This document shows, in pieces, positions 1 through 11,230 of a DNA stretch of 64,000 bases; position 1 is the stretch's first letter, and each line of letters begins with the position of its first letter. The DNA is taken from NCBI GenBank assembly GCA_911728455.2, contig OU452240.1, positions 8,451,352 to 8,515,351 of the forward strand, read 5' to 3'. Source of the stretch: Marthasterias glacialis. Taxonomy: Eukaryota > Echinodermata > Asteroidea > Forcipulatida > Asteriidae. The notes below the pieces were generated by a model that was not told the DNA's origin, searched no databases, and saw nothing but the letters and a program-made list of their open reading frames with translations. Both the position numbers and the translations under genes were made by a program.

Positions 1-176
1 CCAATCTCAGTATAAACGTGTAATAAATACAAAAGATTTCAAAGTAATAACACAATCCCATATTTGTCTTCAAAACTGTGGTGCGACTATTGAGCAAGCT
101 GTTACATGATACACAAGAAAACAAAGACATATGAACACATGTACTAAAAGTAAACCGGTTTAAATTTATATTGTAC

Positions 177-414
177 CTTTGGGCAATTTCTGAATCAGTT
201 TGTACACTTGGCTCTTTTCAATCAATTGTTTAGACTTGAAAAAATGCTGTGCTGGAGCAAACTGGTCACCAGAAGAAGCTGCAGTAAACTCCTTATGTTT
301 GGCAGCCATGAGAATCTTGTTGGCTTTCAACTCCTTAGCATTGAGTTTGATTTTGCCACCAATTTTTTGGGCTGCTTCCGCTTGTAGAAACCTATTCCTA
401 TCTTCAACATATGT
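177..414 (-). CDS. ADA2: ADA2 coding exon 2
   Basis: Enters in phase 0 from the acceptor at 415-416 and leaves after AAAG at 177 (donor GT at 176-175), giving 79 codons and one extra base. It encodes the N-terminal helical region of ADA2/ADGF proteins and ends in KLPKG, directly before the HxH zinc ligands of the next, unseen exon. Confidence 0.85.
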
Positions 415-2587
415 CTGGAAAATAAAAAAAATATATACAAGAATTGGTAACACAATTTAGCTTTGTTGTTATTACAGTTGATAATAGTCAAAAGATAGTA
501 CCAAGGTGTTCACACTTTATGATAAAAGATGAACTAGAATCCAGAGAAAGCTGCCATGGTGAGCTGCGGATTGCCCGATAGAGAAAAGAGGGCTTTTAGA
601 AAAATTGATCCTTTTGATCAACTGATGTTCAATAAAGGGGTGGGGCAATTAACAAGTATTTACATGTACTTGACTACTGCCTACTTGGTTTAAAATGCGC
701 AAGGGGCTCAGGTGGGGGAGAACCGACTGGGAAAAGTAACTTATAGATTAGGAACAAATGATGGTCAGTACAGATCATTGCAATAAGGAAGTATGACCGT
801 TTAAGGTTTTCAATGTTTTTGAACATGAAGTACAGACTCCTGTATAGATAACTTAGCACAGATACATGCAGTTGAATTAAAAGTGACAAAAGTGATTAAA
901 CTTGTGCATTCTGTTAACATGGTATTTACAAGTAAGCTGTAATTTAAAAGTAACACCAAGATATATAAAAGAGTAACACTTAAGGCAAGCATTGCAAATG
1001 GCTCAATTTATACATGTAGATACATGTAGGACGAGTTCCAGTTGCAAAATGTTCACATTTGTACGGATGACTTTAGATTTGGAAACATAAAGTTCATGCC
1101 ATTAAAGACACATTAAAGTCACACATATTGTCAAGATCCTGTTGAAGAATAGCAACATCATCAATAGAATGTATGGGACAACAAATGAATCGTCTGTAAA
1201 TAATTCACAATTACATTCAGTCCAAAAGAAATATACATGTACATCAAGGGCCCAAGAACACTTCCCTGAGGAATGCTGGAAGACACTGGAGCCGAGGCAG
1301 AATTTCACTCAACAAAGTTGACTCTTTGGAGACGACCAACAAGAAATCTTAAGACCCCTTAACAATAAACTTGGACACAAGCTTTATTAGCAGGAAGGTA
1401 TTGATGGTGGCTTTTGACACAAGACTTACCCCCTCCACTTGCAGTTTCAACACCCCAATGTTTTTACATACGTGACATTCTGCAACACCTTATAATTGCT
1501 TAAAAGAAATATGACGTCCAAATATGATGTTTTGGAACCAGTGGCAGCTCCAGACTAAAATCCAAAACGTATCTAAGGCGATAAACAATAGAAATGCTTT
1601 CCAGCAAACCCTAGTTTTTTAACCTAACTAATCTTCAGAGCCTTTGATGTAACTGTGCAAAGACTGTGTAAATTCTGTCACTTTTTCTTGAACGTCAGGG
1701 AAACATCCGTCAAAAACGACATTCGAAACTCAACTTTTATAACTTAAATTTTTGTCTGGAAGCCTGGCAGAGTTGTTATTTTTCATAGATGCTACATACG
1801 AGAGGCTGCAAATATATTTTGGGGACATTACAGTTTGTGTTGTGTCAGCAATAAATTAATGACAGGCAATAGGCCTATTTGATTTGATTTTCTGTCAATA
1901 ATATACACTTGTGTCAAGCTTATATTTTTGTTTTGTTTGGACTCTTTCATTTTTATTTGATAGTGTACTATCAATTAGGCCTCACTACAGAAAATACTAA
2001 ATGATCCTTGTCCTTTGCTTGTGCTATCTTCGAATTAAATATAAATAACCATAAAAGGTTTTACTGAGTGTAAACTACAAATTGTAAAATGACCACAGCA
2101 GGATAACTCACTGAACTATCCTTAGATGACCTTTTTGGTATTATTTAAAACACCTTTTTATGAGGTCAAAACAATATAGTCAAATAATCAAGTCTACATG
2201 GAAATTTAACCTTATCAAAGTTACTTTTGTTTGTTTTATCTCACAATGATCGTAGCACTTGAACAATCATTGTTTAGGTACCACACTATGTATGAGAAGC
2301 TTGAAGTATTCTTGTACACATTTCAAACGATGCCATTATGGATCCTAGAAAAATGTGCAAAGCATGCTTTCTATGTACAGTACGATGTTAAAACGAAATA
2401 TTTGTGTGCAGGTAATGCTGAAGGAATAGAATTGAAATGATGGAGAAAGCTTATGGTTTGGATGATATGAGAGCGGTTGAAATTAAAAGATGAGAGAAAA
2501 CATGATCACCTGAAGTGGTTCTTGGGTCACCTGTGTAATACCTGCAATCAGTAATACAACTACTATCATCCACTCCATAACTGACAT
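177..2587 (-). CDS. ADA2: ADA2/ADGF-type secreted adenosine deaminase, 5' part of gene (two coding exons, partial)
   Basis: The family deaminates extracellular adenosine to inosine and acts as a secreted, dimeric growth factor (ADA2/CECR1, ADGF). Two minus-strand exons join in phase 0. The first (2587-2531) encodes a 19-residue hydrophobic signal peptide. The second (414-177) encodes 79 residues that align with the family's N-terminal dimerisation segment: a GGKIKLNAKEL stretch, then HFFKSKQLIEKSQVY and a final KLPKG. In the family, PKG is followed at once by the first metal-binding HxH motif, so the catalytic domain must lie left of the window. The acceptor is a TTTTATTTTCCAG type and the donors are GTGACC and GTACAA. 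CECR2 starts 8.5 kb away on the other strand. The family assignment rests on ordered residue identity that I recognise; no search was run. Confidence 0.85.
415..2530 (-). other. ADA2 intron 1
   Basis: About 2.1 kb between the signal-peptide exon and the body exon. It contains a minus-strand reverse-transcriptase relic (about 960-1480). The remainder is AT-rich with TACATGTA motifs and no recognisable exon. Confidence 0.65.
960..1480 (-). mobile_element. Non-LTR retrotransposon relic (CR1/L2-like reverse transcriptase fragment)
   Basis: Read on the minus strand, broken frames give SAPVSSSIPQGSVLGPL, the reverse-transcriptase domain motif that precedes the catalytic block. It is followed by an LFTDDSF segment, a degenerate form of the LFADD active-site block, and DDVAILQQDLDNM, typical of the region just after it. 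Upstream come residues like LLNKL and FLVGRLQRV. Stops and frame changes separate the blocks, so it is inactive. It lies in ADA2 intron 1 in the gene's own orientation. The clade is a guess between CR1, L2 and Jockey groups. Confidence 0.7.
2531..2587 (-). CDS. ADA2: ADA2 coding exon 1 (signal peptide)
   Basis: Reading leftward from ATG at 2587, 19 codons encode a short N-region, a strongly hydrophobic core (MIVVVLLIAG) and then ITQ, followed by CAG|GTGACC. The phase 0 exit fits the phase 0 entry of the exon at 414. The exon is only 57 coding bases and is too short for ORF-length filters. The start is the first ATG of the frame. Secretion agrees with the family. The choice of this exon is an inference from phase, donor and signal-peptide character. 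Confidence 0.7.
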
Positions 2588-3627
2588 GTTGTATCCACAC
2601 AGCTCAAGAAACTACAGCATACAAAGCAGGTTCACCAATCTGTAGGGAATAGCAAGTAGGGCCTAAAAGTTAAATTCAATGTTTTTGCTGTGGAACAAAA
2701 ATTATGAATTTAGAGTAAAAGCTCAATGTACTACCTTAATGCATCCTGGAAATTAGCAATGCAATAAAAATCTGCATGAATGGAATCGTGAAACAAATTT
2801 TTAATGACATCATGTTTTGACCCAAGCAGAGTCTTTCTCAAAGGCTAAATGACATAATACCATGTACATGTATACTGGGGCGAGAGAAGCAGTCAAGTGG
2901 AAAGAATTGAAAAGAGAGAGGCAGAAAGCAGTCAGAAGATCCAAGGGATGAACAATGGAGAGGGAGACAAAGGTGGGGGTTGAGGGAAGAGTCTGGTTTA
3001 ACTACAAGAGGTTGAAAACACAAAAGACAAAATCAAAGATGAGAAAAGTGGGGAAAATTAATTAGTGAACGAAACAGATTTCAAAAGGGGGGACATCTGT
3101 GAAAAAAGGAGAAGGCAAAAACAAAAGTAATTAATCATTTCCTTCTTCTAGTTCAGACCATGGGGTTGAATGGTGTGGAGGCGCCGTATTCACAGTTTAT
3201 CCTTACTCAGACCAATAGTCTCTTTGATGTAACCTACATGTAGTGCCTCATAAATGCCCTGTTAAATCATGTCAGAAATACATGTAGAGTGATTAGGTAG
3301 ATTGTTAAACAGGTGTACCTAGCTTCTGCATATTAACTGCAGATCTATATGACCATAGAAACGCCTTTTGAGTGAAGTTCTTGTTTCACCTAAACAAGGT
3401 GCAGGTGACATGGCCTCTTGTCTTATGGGTGGTACCATTCAGCATGGCTGGTGAAGGAATTCGACTCCTTGGTGTGTTGTCTACAAACTGAATGGAATCA
3501 TGATGAAATCAATCAAGGATGGAAGTAGAATCAACAAACCCACTGGCCGTGTCTTTAAGATGTACAGTGTACCAAGATTGGATTAGTAAAGAAAAATCCC
3601 CCAGAACAACTAGCTGCACAATCATGA
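2588..3627. other. Upstream region of ADA2, no gene seen
   Basis: Contains the presumed 5'UTR and promoter of ADA2 (minus strand), then purine-rich sequence around 2870-3130. I see no clear TATA box, CpG-rich stretch or coding frame. Confidence 0.4.
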
Positions 3628-3793
3628 CAATAGAGCGATCCATTAAGCCCCACCCTTAAACTTATTGACCCATCACAGCCTTGGCTAAATCACCACTGTA
3701 CACATGGGCAGCACCATGTGCATCTCTTCAATGCCACACTGCCACGTATGCCACACGTATTGGGGCACGGCTTAATGGATCGGTCTATTATTG
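3628..3793. mobile_element. Small inverted-repeat element (MITE-like, 166 bp)
   Basis: Starts CAATAGAGCGATCCATTAAG and ends with the reverse complement of the same sequence (CTTAATGGATCGGTCTATTATTG). The terminal inverted repeats are about 23 bp with a few mismatches. There is no coding capacity. The terminal CAATAG(A)CGAT is close to the ends of the larger elements at about 63063-63836 and 48.2-48.7 kb, which suggests related transposases. Confidence 0.6.
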
Positions 3794-4499
3794 AGTCCTG
3801 CTAGCATAAAACTATCAGACTATAGTTAAAATAAAAGGAATATCTATATACAGCCAGACATTATAATAATACTGTTTGTGTCAGACATGTTTGTCAGTTT
3901 TCAAAAACACAGCTGAGAAACCCAAAACGAGGAAATCAGATGATCAGTTGGATGCCTGGCCCAGGAAAGTCAATGTCCTTGCTTCAGTAATTTACAGCAG
4001 TTCCTGGTCATTTGACCTCCCAATGCTGTCATTCAACAAAAGGGATTAAAGGCCAATGTTTTTATAGGATTAGTGGCATGGGATGGTAAACACTACAAGG
4101 ATGTGTGCTTTTTACATAAAATAAATAGGGAATTCCAGTATCAAATGAGGTAGCTAAAAATTTCAAACTGCACCTGGGATAATGCCAAATCACTGAGTCC
4201 AATTATTGAGATAAATTTATGTCCTCCATTGTCAAACAGTCCATTTGTTCTAATTTACTAATTCTAAAGTGCCAGACACTATGCAGGATAGTTTTAAACT
4301 TCTCATTTTCAATTTCATCATTTGAATAAAAGTGATCATACTTTAGTCTACACCCAAACTGTGCTATATTGCAAAGATTCTAAAACTTGAAACTGCAAAG
4401 GATATGGTTACACTTTGGGCAAAATATGCATTGTCTGGTCGTCATTGTCATTTGTATGGAAACTATCTTAGGCTGAACAAATTTAAATTTGTGGATTAG

Positions 4500-5240
4500 C
4501 GTTGTCCAGTCATTCATTATTCAATGGTGTCATTATCAAGACCCACAAGGCCTTGAGATCCATGATCCACTCCTCTGACCAGCGGCCAACCATCAATATT
4601 TCAGAGGGTGGATGTGCATCTTTGATTTCCTTCAGTGTTTATGGGAAATCCTCTGTTGAGTGTAATGTTCTGCAGTATGGGAAACTACATGTAAGCCTCC
4701 AGGTTGGTTTGCCTTTTCAGCCAGCTTAATGTCAGATGTTGCCAGCGGATATGAGCTGGAATGAAACTGATGCCTGGGGGCATCTCAGTTTGAGTCTGGG
4801 ATGATCCTCATGGCATGATTGACGGTGATGATCTATAGCCTTCGTATGAATGCTGCAACTCCCAACTGTTGCAGCACACTCAGCCATGGAGAAGGCAAGA
4901 AGCAAGAGCTGATGTTCACAGAGTTGTGAAAGTTGCACCCCATCCTGTTTCAGCTAGCTTCTGGCAGAGGTTAGTATGGGAGCGTGTCTTCACAGATACC
5001 TTCTTCATGTTCTTGGCATGGTGGAAGGTGAGGCTGCGGTTGAGTGTAACCCCAAGGTGCACTAAATTGGCGTCACACTTTTTTCTGCATATTACCATTC
5101 AGATTGATATTGTGCTCTGTGGCTGGCAGGGCGGTTAGCTAGATGAAATACAGAGTACATTGTTTTGGGTTGGCTCATTTTCACATGCCAGATAATATAG
5201 TTTATGTCAGGCATGTTCCAGGTTGGTTGTGTTCATTGTT
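4500..5240 (-). mobile_element. Jockey-like LINE relic, C-terminal reverse transcriptase part
   Basis: On the minus strand, interrupted frames give VFHLANRPASHRAQYQ, then HLGVTLNRSLTF (family consensus LGVTLDRTLSF), then QKLAETGWGATFTTL, and after a stop the AxxCAATVG-type segment and NHAMRIIPDSN-like residues. These are in the order of the C-terminal half of Jockey-group reverse transcriptases. Several stops and frame changes make it a dead copy. It lies upstream of ADA2 and outside both genes. Confidence 0.7.
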
Positions 5241-5879
5241 GTTGTAGCGAAGGGGATCACACCTGATTCTATCAATAAAATTAAGTTTAGTCGGTGGTCT
5301 ATTGTCGGACTACCATGACTCCAGTCTACATGCCAAAAAATTCTGACGTCTAAGATGGGCTCTGAAGGTGATTGTTATTAAATATAAATGCAAATGAACT
5401 TCCATTTACACTGTGTGTAACATGCACTGTTTTACAAAATATCAGTGTTATAATGGGTCTTTAGAGGCATGTATTTTTGAGGCATTTGTAGGATCAATCT
5501 TACACCGTCTCATGTGTGATTGTGTGGTCGTTGAATCTTCCTGGGTATTCCATTGTTTGTTGTGGCGAATTCCAAGATGGCAACCAACTCATCAGATTTG
5601 TCCAGAGATCACTCTTCCCAGCTTCACCATTGTCAGAAAAGATCAAAAGACCATTTTTTTTTCACAGAAATTATGGTGCAATGTGTCACTAATGCAGAAC
5701 TGGTATCAATCCACATCACTACAAGGATTGAGATCGCTTGTGATAGAATCCTTCGACCACGACTACGATTGGAACATTAATCTCCATTAACTGACCGGAT
5801 AGGAAGGGTGGCTAGTAACCCATGCAGTAGAATTAAAACAAAATCCACCAAAGGGCAGATGAACTCGATAAAGTCAATG

Positions 5880-8145
5880 GCCAGCTAGCTACATGTATAT
5901 ATAGAGATGGTGTCTTGATAAAAACACTGTGGAGAAGGCAACGGGAAACCACTCCACTATTTTCCCAAGAACAATCACGTGGCAAAACAAACTTTACAGA
6001 ATCTATCAGACAGTGGCATGAAAGGGGTCGGCTCCTTGGGAACTGATTCCTCACCCGGTAAGAATGACCATGTGCAGCAGGTGGTGCCTGACCGTCATCA
6101 AGCGACTGTCTGCAACAAGGATAAGGTCACAATTTGAAGATGGAATGTAAGAATGCTGTATCAAAGCGGAAAGCTGGAGAACGTAAATCAAGAGATGAAA
6201 CAGCTAGATATTAACATTTTAGGAGTATGTGAAACAAGATGGAAGCAAACTGGAGATTTTGTAAGCGATGATTGCAGAATAATATATTCAGGAGAGAAAC
6301 ATGAAAGAGGGGTTGGAGTCATACTGGACAGAGAAAGAGCAAAGTGTGTCTAGGGATATTGGCAATTACCGGAAAGAGTTCTTCTGGTGAAACTACTGTA
6401 CAAGGGAAGCCATTCAACATGTCAATCATGGTGTACACACCCATGTCGGACAGCAGTGAAGAAGAGATGGAAAAGTTTTACGACACACAAGAAATTGCAG
6501 AGTCTCAATGTAAATCTTAAGAAATCATCATCATTACGGGGGACCTAATTGCAAAGGTTGGCAGTGAACAAGATTATGAAATGGTTGGTAAACATGGACT
6601 TGGGTCACACAATGAGTGCCGAGAAAGATGGGCTCAATGGTGCACAGCAAATGGACAGGTAATAACCAACACTGGCTTAAAGAACATCCAAGACACGTGG
6701 AATTGGAAAAGTCCAGGGGGAGATACCAAAAATAGAATAGATTGCCATCAACAAAAGATTTAGAAATGCAGTTTTGCACTCAAAGACATCCAAGTGCTGA
6801 CTGTGGGAGTGACCATCTCTAAGTTATATGCAAACTAATAGTAAGGTTGCAAAAATTGAAGAAACACACAGCAATGCCAAAACTTCAATATGAAAAGCTA
6901 CACAGCGGCGCAATTCTAAAGCAGGCATATATGTATGCAGTATCACTCAAGAATAAGTTTGACGCTCTAGAAAATGAAAACGATTCCAAATGGAACATCC
7001 TGAAGGAGTTGCTAGAGACAACAGCAAAAGAAATCATCCCGAAGAAAAAGAAACAGGTGAGAAGGAAATGACTGACAAATGAAATTCTTGATCTAATGAA
7101 AGAGAAGCAGCAGACATTCCAAAGGCACAGTACAGAATAAAAGACTAGACAAAGCCATCAGGGATAAATTATGCAGACAAGCAAAAGAGAAGTGGCTAAA
7201 TAAAAAATGTGACGAGATCGAGAAACTGAAAAACACAAACACAGCTAGTATTTATAAAAAGATCAAGGAAATAGCGGGACAGAAAACATGCTCTTCATCT
7301 GGATGCACAAAATCTTAAAGATGGCACGATTGTCATGGGAAAAGAAATGGTGCTGCAGCGGTGGACTGAATACATAGGAGAGCTTTTTCATGGCAACAGA
7401 GGAGAGAGACCCTTCATACATAAAGACATGCAAGGACCAGAGATACTAAGATCGGAAGTGAGAGTAGCAATAACCAAGATGAAGAGGAACAAAGATGCAG
7501 GATCAGATGAGATTGTCATAGAGACATTAACAGCCTTAGATGATTTTGGGATTACTGAAGTGATAAACGTATTGTACAACAGTGGTGAGACACCTGAGAA
7601 TCTCAGCAAATCTATCTTTATACAATTGCCAAAGAAACCAGCTGAGCAATTGAATGCGAATTTCAGCCTGACGATCAGCCTGATGAGCCACATAATTAAA
7701 CTAACACTGAAGATCCTAATGATGAGAGCTTGCAGCAAAATACAACCAGAAACAGAGGGGGTGCAGAGAAATGTGTTTTCGTTCAGAACGCTGTTACAAG
7801 GAATGCAATATTTATGATCAGGATGTTGTCAGAACGAGCAATCGAAATGCAGAAAGACCTGTACATGTGCTTAATTGATTACGCAAAGGCCTTTGACAAA
7901 GTGTGACAAGAAGAACTTCTTGGAATGTTGGGGAATGGATATACACGAGGAAGATACATGTTATGAATAATTCACAACTTGTATTGGGAACAAACAGTGT
8001 ACATGTACATGTATGTGAATAGATAATGAATGGAAGGGACAGGGTACCAGGAAGTGAAAGAGTACAGTGGCAGTGCTAAAAACAACAAAAGACAGGAAAC
8101 TGTGGAGAGCCATGATCGCCGACGTCCTGAGCTGAGTGAAGGGAC
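5880..8145 (+). mobile_element. RTE/BovB-like LINE relic (endonuclease plus reverse transcriptase)
   Basis: A 5' leader at 5930-5990 (GAAGGCAACGGGAAACCACT type) precedes RWNVRMLYQSGKLENV, QLDINILGVCETRW, IIYSGEKHERGVGVIL and, out of frame, a GDLIAKVG-like block. Together these form an APE-type endonuclease of the kind annotated as 'craniofacial development protein 2-like'. Reverse-transcriptase segments follow at 7335-7910: WTEYIGELF, KMKRNKDAGSDEIVIE, then LIDYAKAFDKV. The tail LWRAMIADVLS lies near 8100-8130. Many stops and frame shifts and an internal gap near 8025 show decay. The copy sits between ADA2 and CECR2. Confidence 0.8.
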
Positions 8146-8175
8146 ATGCTACCTGAAAAGAAGAACTGCTGCGCT

Positions 8176-8235
8176 GGCGCTGTACTCCTTTCAGCGACCG
8201 ATAATGTCAAAATCTCAAAAAAGGAGTACAGCGCC
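8176..8235. repeat. 60-bp hairpin element
   Basis: A 16-bp arm GGCGCTGTACTCCTTT is mirrored by AAAGGAGTACAGCGCC at the right end. A second, partly decayed copy lies at 23485-23535 in inverted orientation, which shows that the unit is mobile. Confidence 0.6.
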
Positions 8236-9954
8236 CCATTTACTGGGCCTAGATCTAGTCAATGACAATAGGGAGCCCATACGCTATAGCTCCAAAACTA
8301 CATAAAAACGGGTTGTGCACATTTTACCTTTTCTCTACGTCTTTCGCCGGTGTAGGCCCTACCAACAATGGATTTCCCAACAATGCAACATCCTTGTCAC
8401 ACACAAGGCTTGACTTGACGCTTTAATGTTTAGCAGAACAGAAGAGTTGTTTTTAAATTTTAACAGATTTTACAATACGTTCAGTCCATTAATATCACTT
8501 ACCAAAGCTGACACCAGTGAACTGAACTTTCATGCTGATTGAATATCAATATCACTATCATCATTTATTTATCAATATCATCATGATTCATATCACCTCG
8601 AAACTTCCCTTCTTAACGCTGATTGCTTGAAAACTTTCCGGGACTTTGAATTGCGCCCTCTTTTGTCCAAAATATTTTATAGACGCGCGAGTGATATTCG
8701 CCGTTTCACAAAGGGTAGCCTTTCATCAAGGCCTTCGTGGCATAGACAGCTATGTAGCCGTGAAGACCAATACAAGTCAGCGCGCACTCGGTCTTTGCTT
8801 CGCGGCTACACATGTCTCTAAGTCACGAAGGCCTTGGCGAAAGGCTAGGGAGAGTGGACGCGGTAAAAAGTAAAGCGCGCCATCAACGTTGGCACCTTCT
8901 CATTCACGAACAAGCTGCACATTAGTGAGCAGCTCCTTCGAATTCAAATACAAATTGTGTGCTCAACCGTCCGCTTTAGCTTTTTCTGCAGTCCAAAATT
9001 GCCACTGTCGTAATGATTTTCAATGGAAATGTTTTTGTCTTTGAATCGATTCCAAAAAGGGAATCTTTAATTTTTTTTTTCCAGGATGGCAATTCTGAAA
9101 AAAAAATTGCCAACCGTCCCCGTACGCGCACTGTGTACACTGTCACGGTCACTGTCAAAACACACTGGGTAGACACACACACCTTTGTGGGGACATTTAT
9201 ACAGTGGAACAAAGGTCCCCACAACGTTTTTTTTCTTTGTAAAAACCCTGTCCCACAAGGTAAATTCAATAAAAAGGGAATAATATAACAACAATAGGGA
9301 GTCCCCACAACTCGGTATTAAAAAGGTGTGTAGGCCTACATGTACAGTACAACCATGGAGGTAGAAATAGATGGTACAACGTAACGCAAAACAACGTATA
9401 CAAACCACTCGTTGGGCGATTCCATTCTTTTGTGACGTTTAATTTTAAAACTACAAATATCGATTGGTGAGAATCAGATTTTGTTCATTCTTTCAGATAT
9501 TAAAGAACATTATTTGTTCTTTCCATTAACAGAAAAAAAAGAAAAACAGAAAAAAACAGAAACAGAAAAAAAAAATAGTTTTTTCCAAACTAGATGAACA
9601 CTTTGGCAGTGTTTAGGGGTGTCTACATTGTATCACACTGGCTTCGCGCCGCTGCTCGCAACGTAGTTAACTGCAGACGCGCTGATTATTGTGTTATCGT
9701 TGCTGCGTTTTCTCCTCTTTTCTTTCAAGTTGAATTTATTAGTCTATGGACTTGTTTTCAAAAGCCAAATTTATCATACATTCATAGAAATTGAACTTAT
9801 TATCACAAACGCGTTAATTTAAAAATTCCTTTGTGTTCTTGATTTATTTGAGAAGGAACAACCCTCTACTACAATCGACGGTTTCCGATAGTGACGGCCA
9901 TCGGGATTGCGCAATATCGCGTCCACCCCCCCCCCCCCGGTTTCACATGAAAGT
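8236..9954. other. Intergenic, no gene seen
   Basis: Holds an inverted repeat (8715-8847), A/T homopolymers, CCCCACAA-type inverted motifs near 9190-9230 and a short poly-C at 9925-9938. Open frames here overlap these repeats and resemble no protein I know. Confidence 0.4.
8715..8847. repeat. Inverted repeat, arms about 55 bp
   Basis: Left arm begins TAGCCTTTC, passes through AAGGCCTTCGTG and GCTATGTAGCCGTGAAGACC, and is mirrored by GGTCTTTGCTTCGCGGCTAC, CACGAAGGCCTT and GAAAGGCTA on the right. Arms are imperfect with a short CG-rich loop. Confidence 0.65.
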
Positions 9955-10530
9955 CCTATTTCCCGAGGGAAATAAGACACGAATATATGTTGCTACCCGT
10001 CTGTTATTTTGTTTGTAATGTTGGCCTAAAAAAATCACTGCAAAAAAAGGGATAAACAACGTTGGGAAAGTGAGTATTAATACCTAGCCTTGCAGAATTT
10101 CAAATAGGCAAAGGAATCACACATTTTTGGATAACAATTTCTTTGGAGGATTTCAGCTTCAAAACTTAGAAATTTTTTGTTGAAAAGTGTGTGGTGATCG
10201 CGGTCGTCTGGCCTAACGTTCCGTCGTGCATGTACACATCGTGCACATGTATACGTTAATTGTACAATTTTCAACTTGCTTGGAACTGTCCTTACTGGCT
10301 TTATTCAGCCACTCGAAGGTTTCCTGGTACAAACTCTGGAATATCTTTCACAGATTTCGAGCAAGAAAAGCCTCGATCGAATCATAGAGATATAAGCCAA
10401 CATGTCTATGATCGAATAAACTAAATGCGTTAATCATAGTATACTGTACCACCCTTTCCTATGGAGGATGTCGTGTGTGTTTACTTTTTATACCCAGAAG
10501 GCCCCAGAAGTGGTCACGTGACGCCAGGGG
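9955..10530 (-). mobile_element. DNA-transposon-like element, inverted copy of the 63.1-kb family
   Basis: Reverse-complement relative of 63090-63540. It shares the GTGGTGATCGCGGTCGTCTGG block, the CCACCCTTTCCTATGGAGGA block, the TATACCC motif and GGTCACGTGACG. The outermost CAATAGACCGAT end is not recognisable here, so the copy is worn or truncated. No coding frame. Confidence 0.6.
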
Positions 10531-11095
10531 TTTGATCCAGCCAACCTCGGTATCAAAAAAAAAAAAGCGGCGAGATCATAGAGTTATAATGAATATAAAA
10601 ACTAGAGGGCGCACAAACCATGCGAGATGGCCCGACAAGGAGCTTTTTTGTCCATTGAGAAAATGGCGCAGACCATTCATTTACGCTGGTCACTCATCCG
10701 TTCACACAGCAGCCATTTTCTAAGTGGACATTAGTATGCAAAGGACCCATAGGGATTTTCGCCCCTGGTGAGTCAGTGGAGTTCCGTGCGTGGCATCGCA
10801 AGAGCTCCCTCTAGTTCTTAACTCTGTGGGCGAGATCAATTACTCTGGGAACGAGGCTGACCAGCTACGCGGCGCTTTGATCTTTGACCATTGATAGCCA
10901 TGCCATAATGGGTGCGTTCGATTAGCGGGAGAGGGCGCTATACTATGATCACTTCCCTGTTGGCGGCGTTAGTGTTTTATTCCGCCGTTCTCATTAGCAT
11001 GCATTTGTCGTAATGTTCCCATTGTTGTTACTTGACTGTATTTTATGATGATTGGAATGAGAACTGTTTTTTTAATACTACCCAATCATTAGATA
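10531..11095 (+). promoter_or_regulatory. CECR2 upstream region, probable promoter or 5'UTR
   Basis: Between about 10568 and 10842 a degenerate inverted pair (GAGATCATAGAGTTA...CTCTAGTTCTTAACTCT) suggests another worn element. The remaining 250 bp before the CECR2 ATG are richer in CG and include GAAAATGGCGCAG (10658) and GCCATTTTC (10709), both of the YY1 core type. A tract TTTTTTTAATACTACCCAATCATTAG ends 3 bp before the ATG and could be a splice acceptor from an upstream non-coding exon. No TATA box is evident. Confidence 0.35.
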
Positions 11096-11230
11096 ATGGC
11101 AACTGCATCGAAGGAGGAAATTTCGGACGTGTTTATTGAAGACATTCGTTCATGTTGGAAGGTTCCAGCCATTGCACATTTCTGCTCGTTGTTCAGAAGC
11201 ACATTTTCACTTCCTGATTTCGAGATCGAG
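11096..11230 (+). CDS. CECR2: CECR2 exon 1
   Basis: Residues 1-45 from the ATG in ATAATGG, with donor GAG|GTACCC, phase 0. It encodes [14 protein letters not shown] and LPDFEIE, the first half of the DDT domain. The start matches the short N-terminus of vertebrate CECR2. Confidence 0.92.

Noticed and set aside
5413..5790. 125-codon plus-strand open frame
   Set aside because: No protein similarity recognised; overlapping frames are also open and the area is between two LINE relics.
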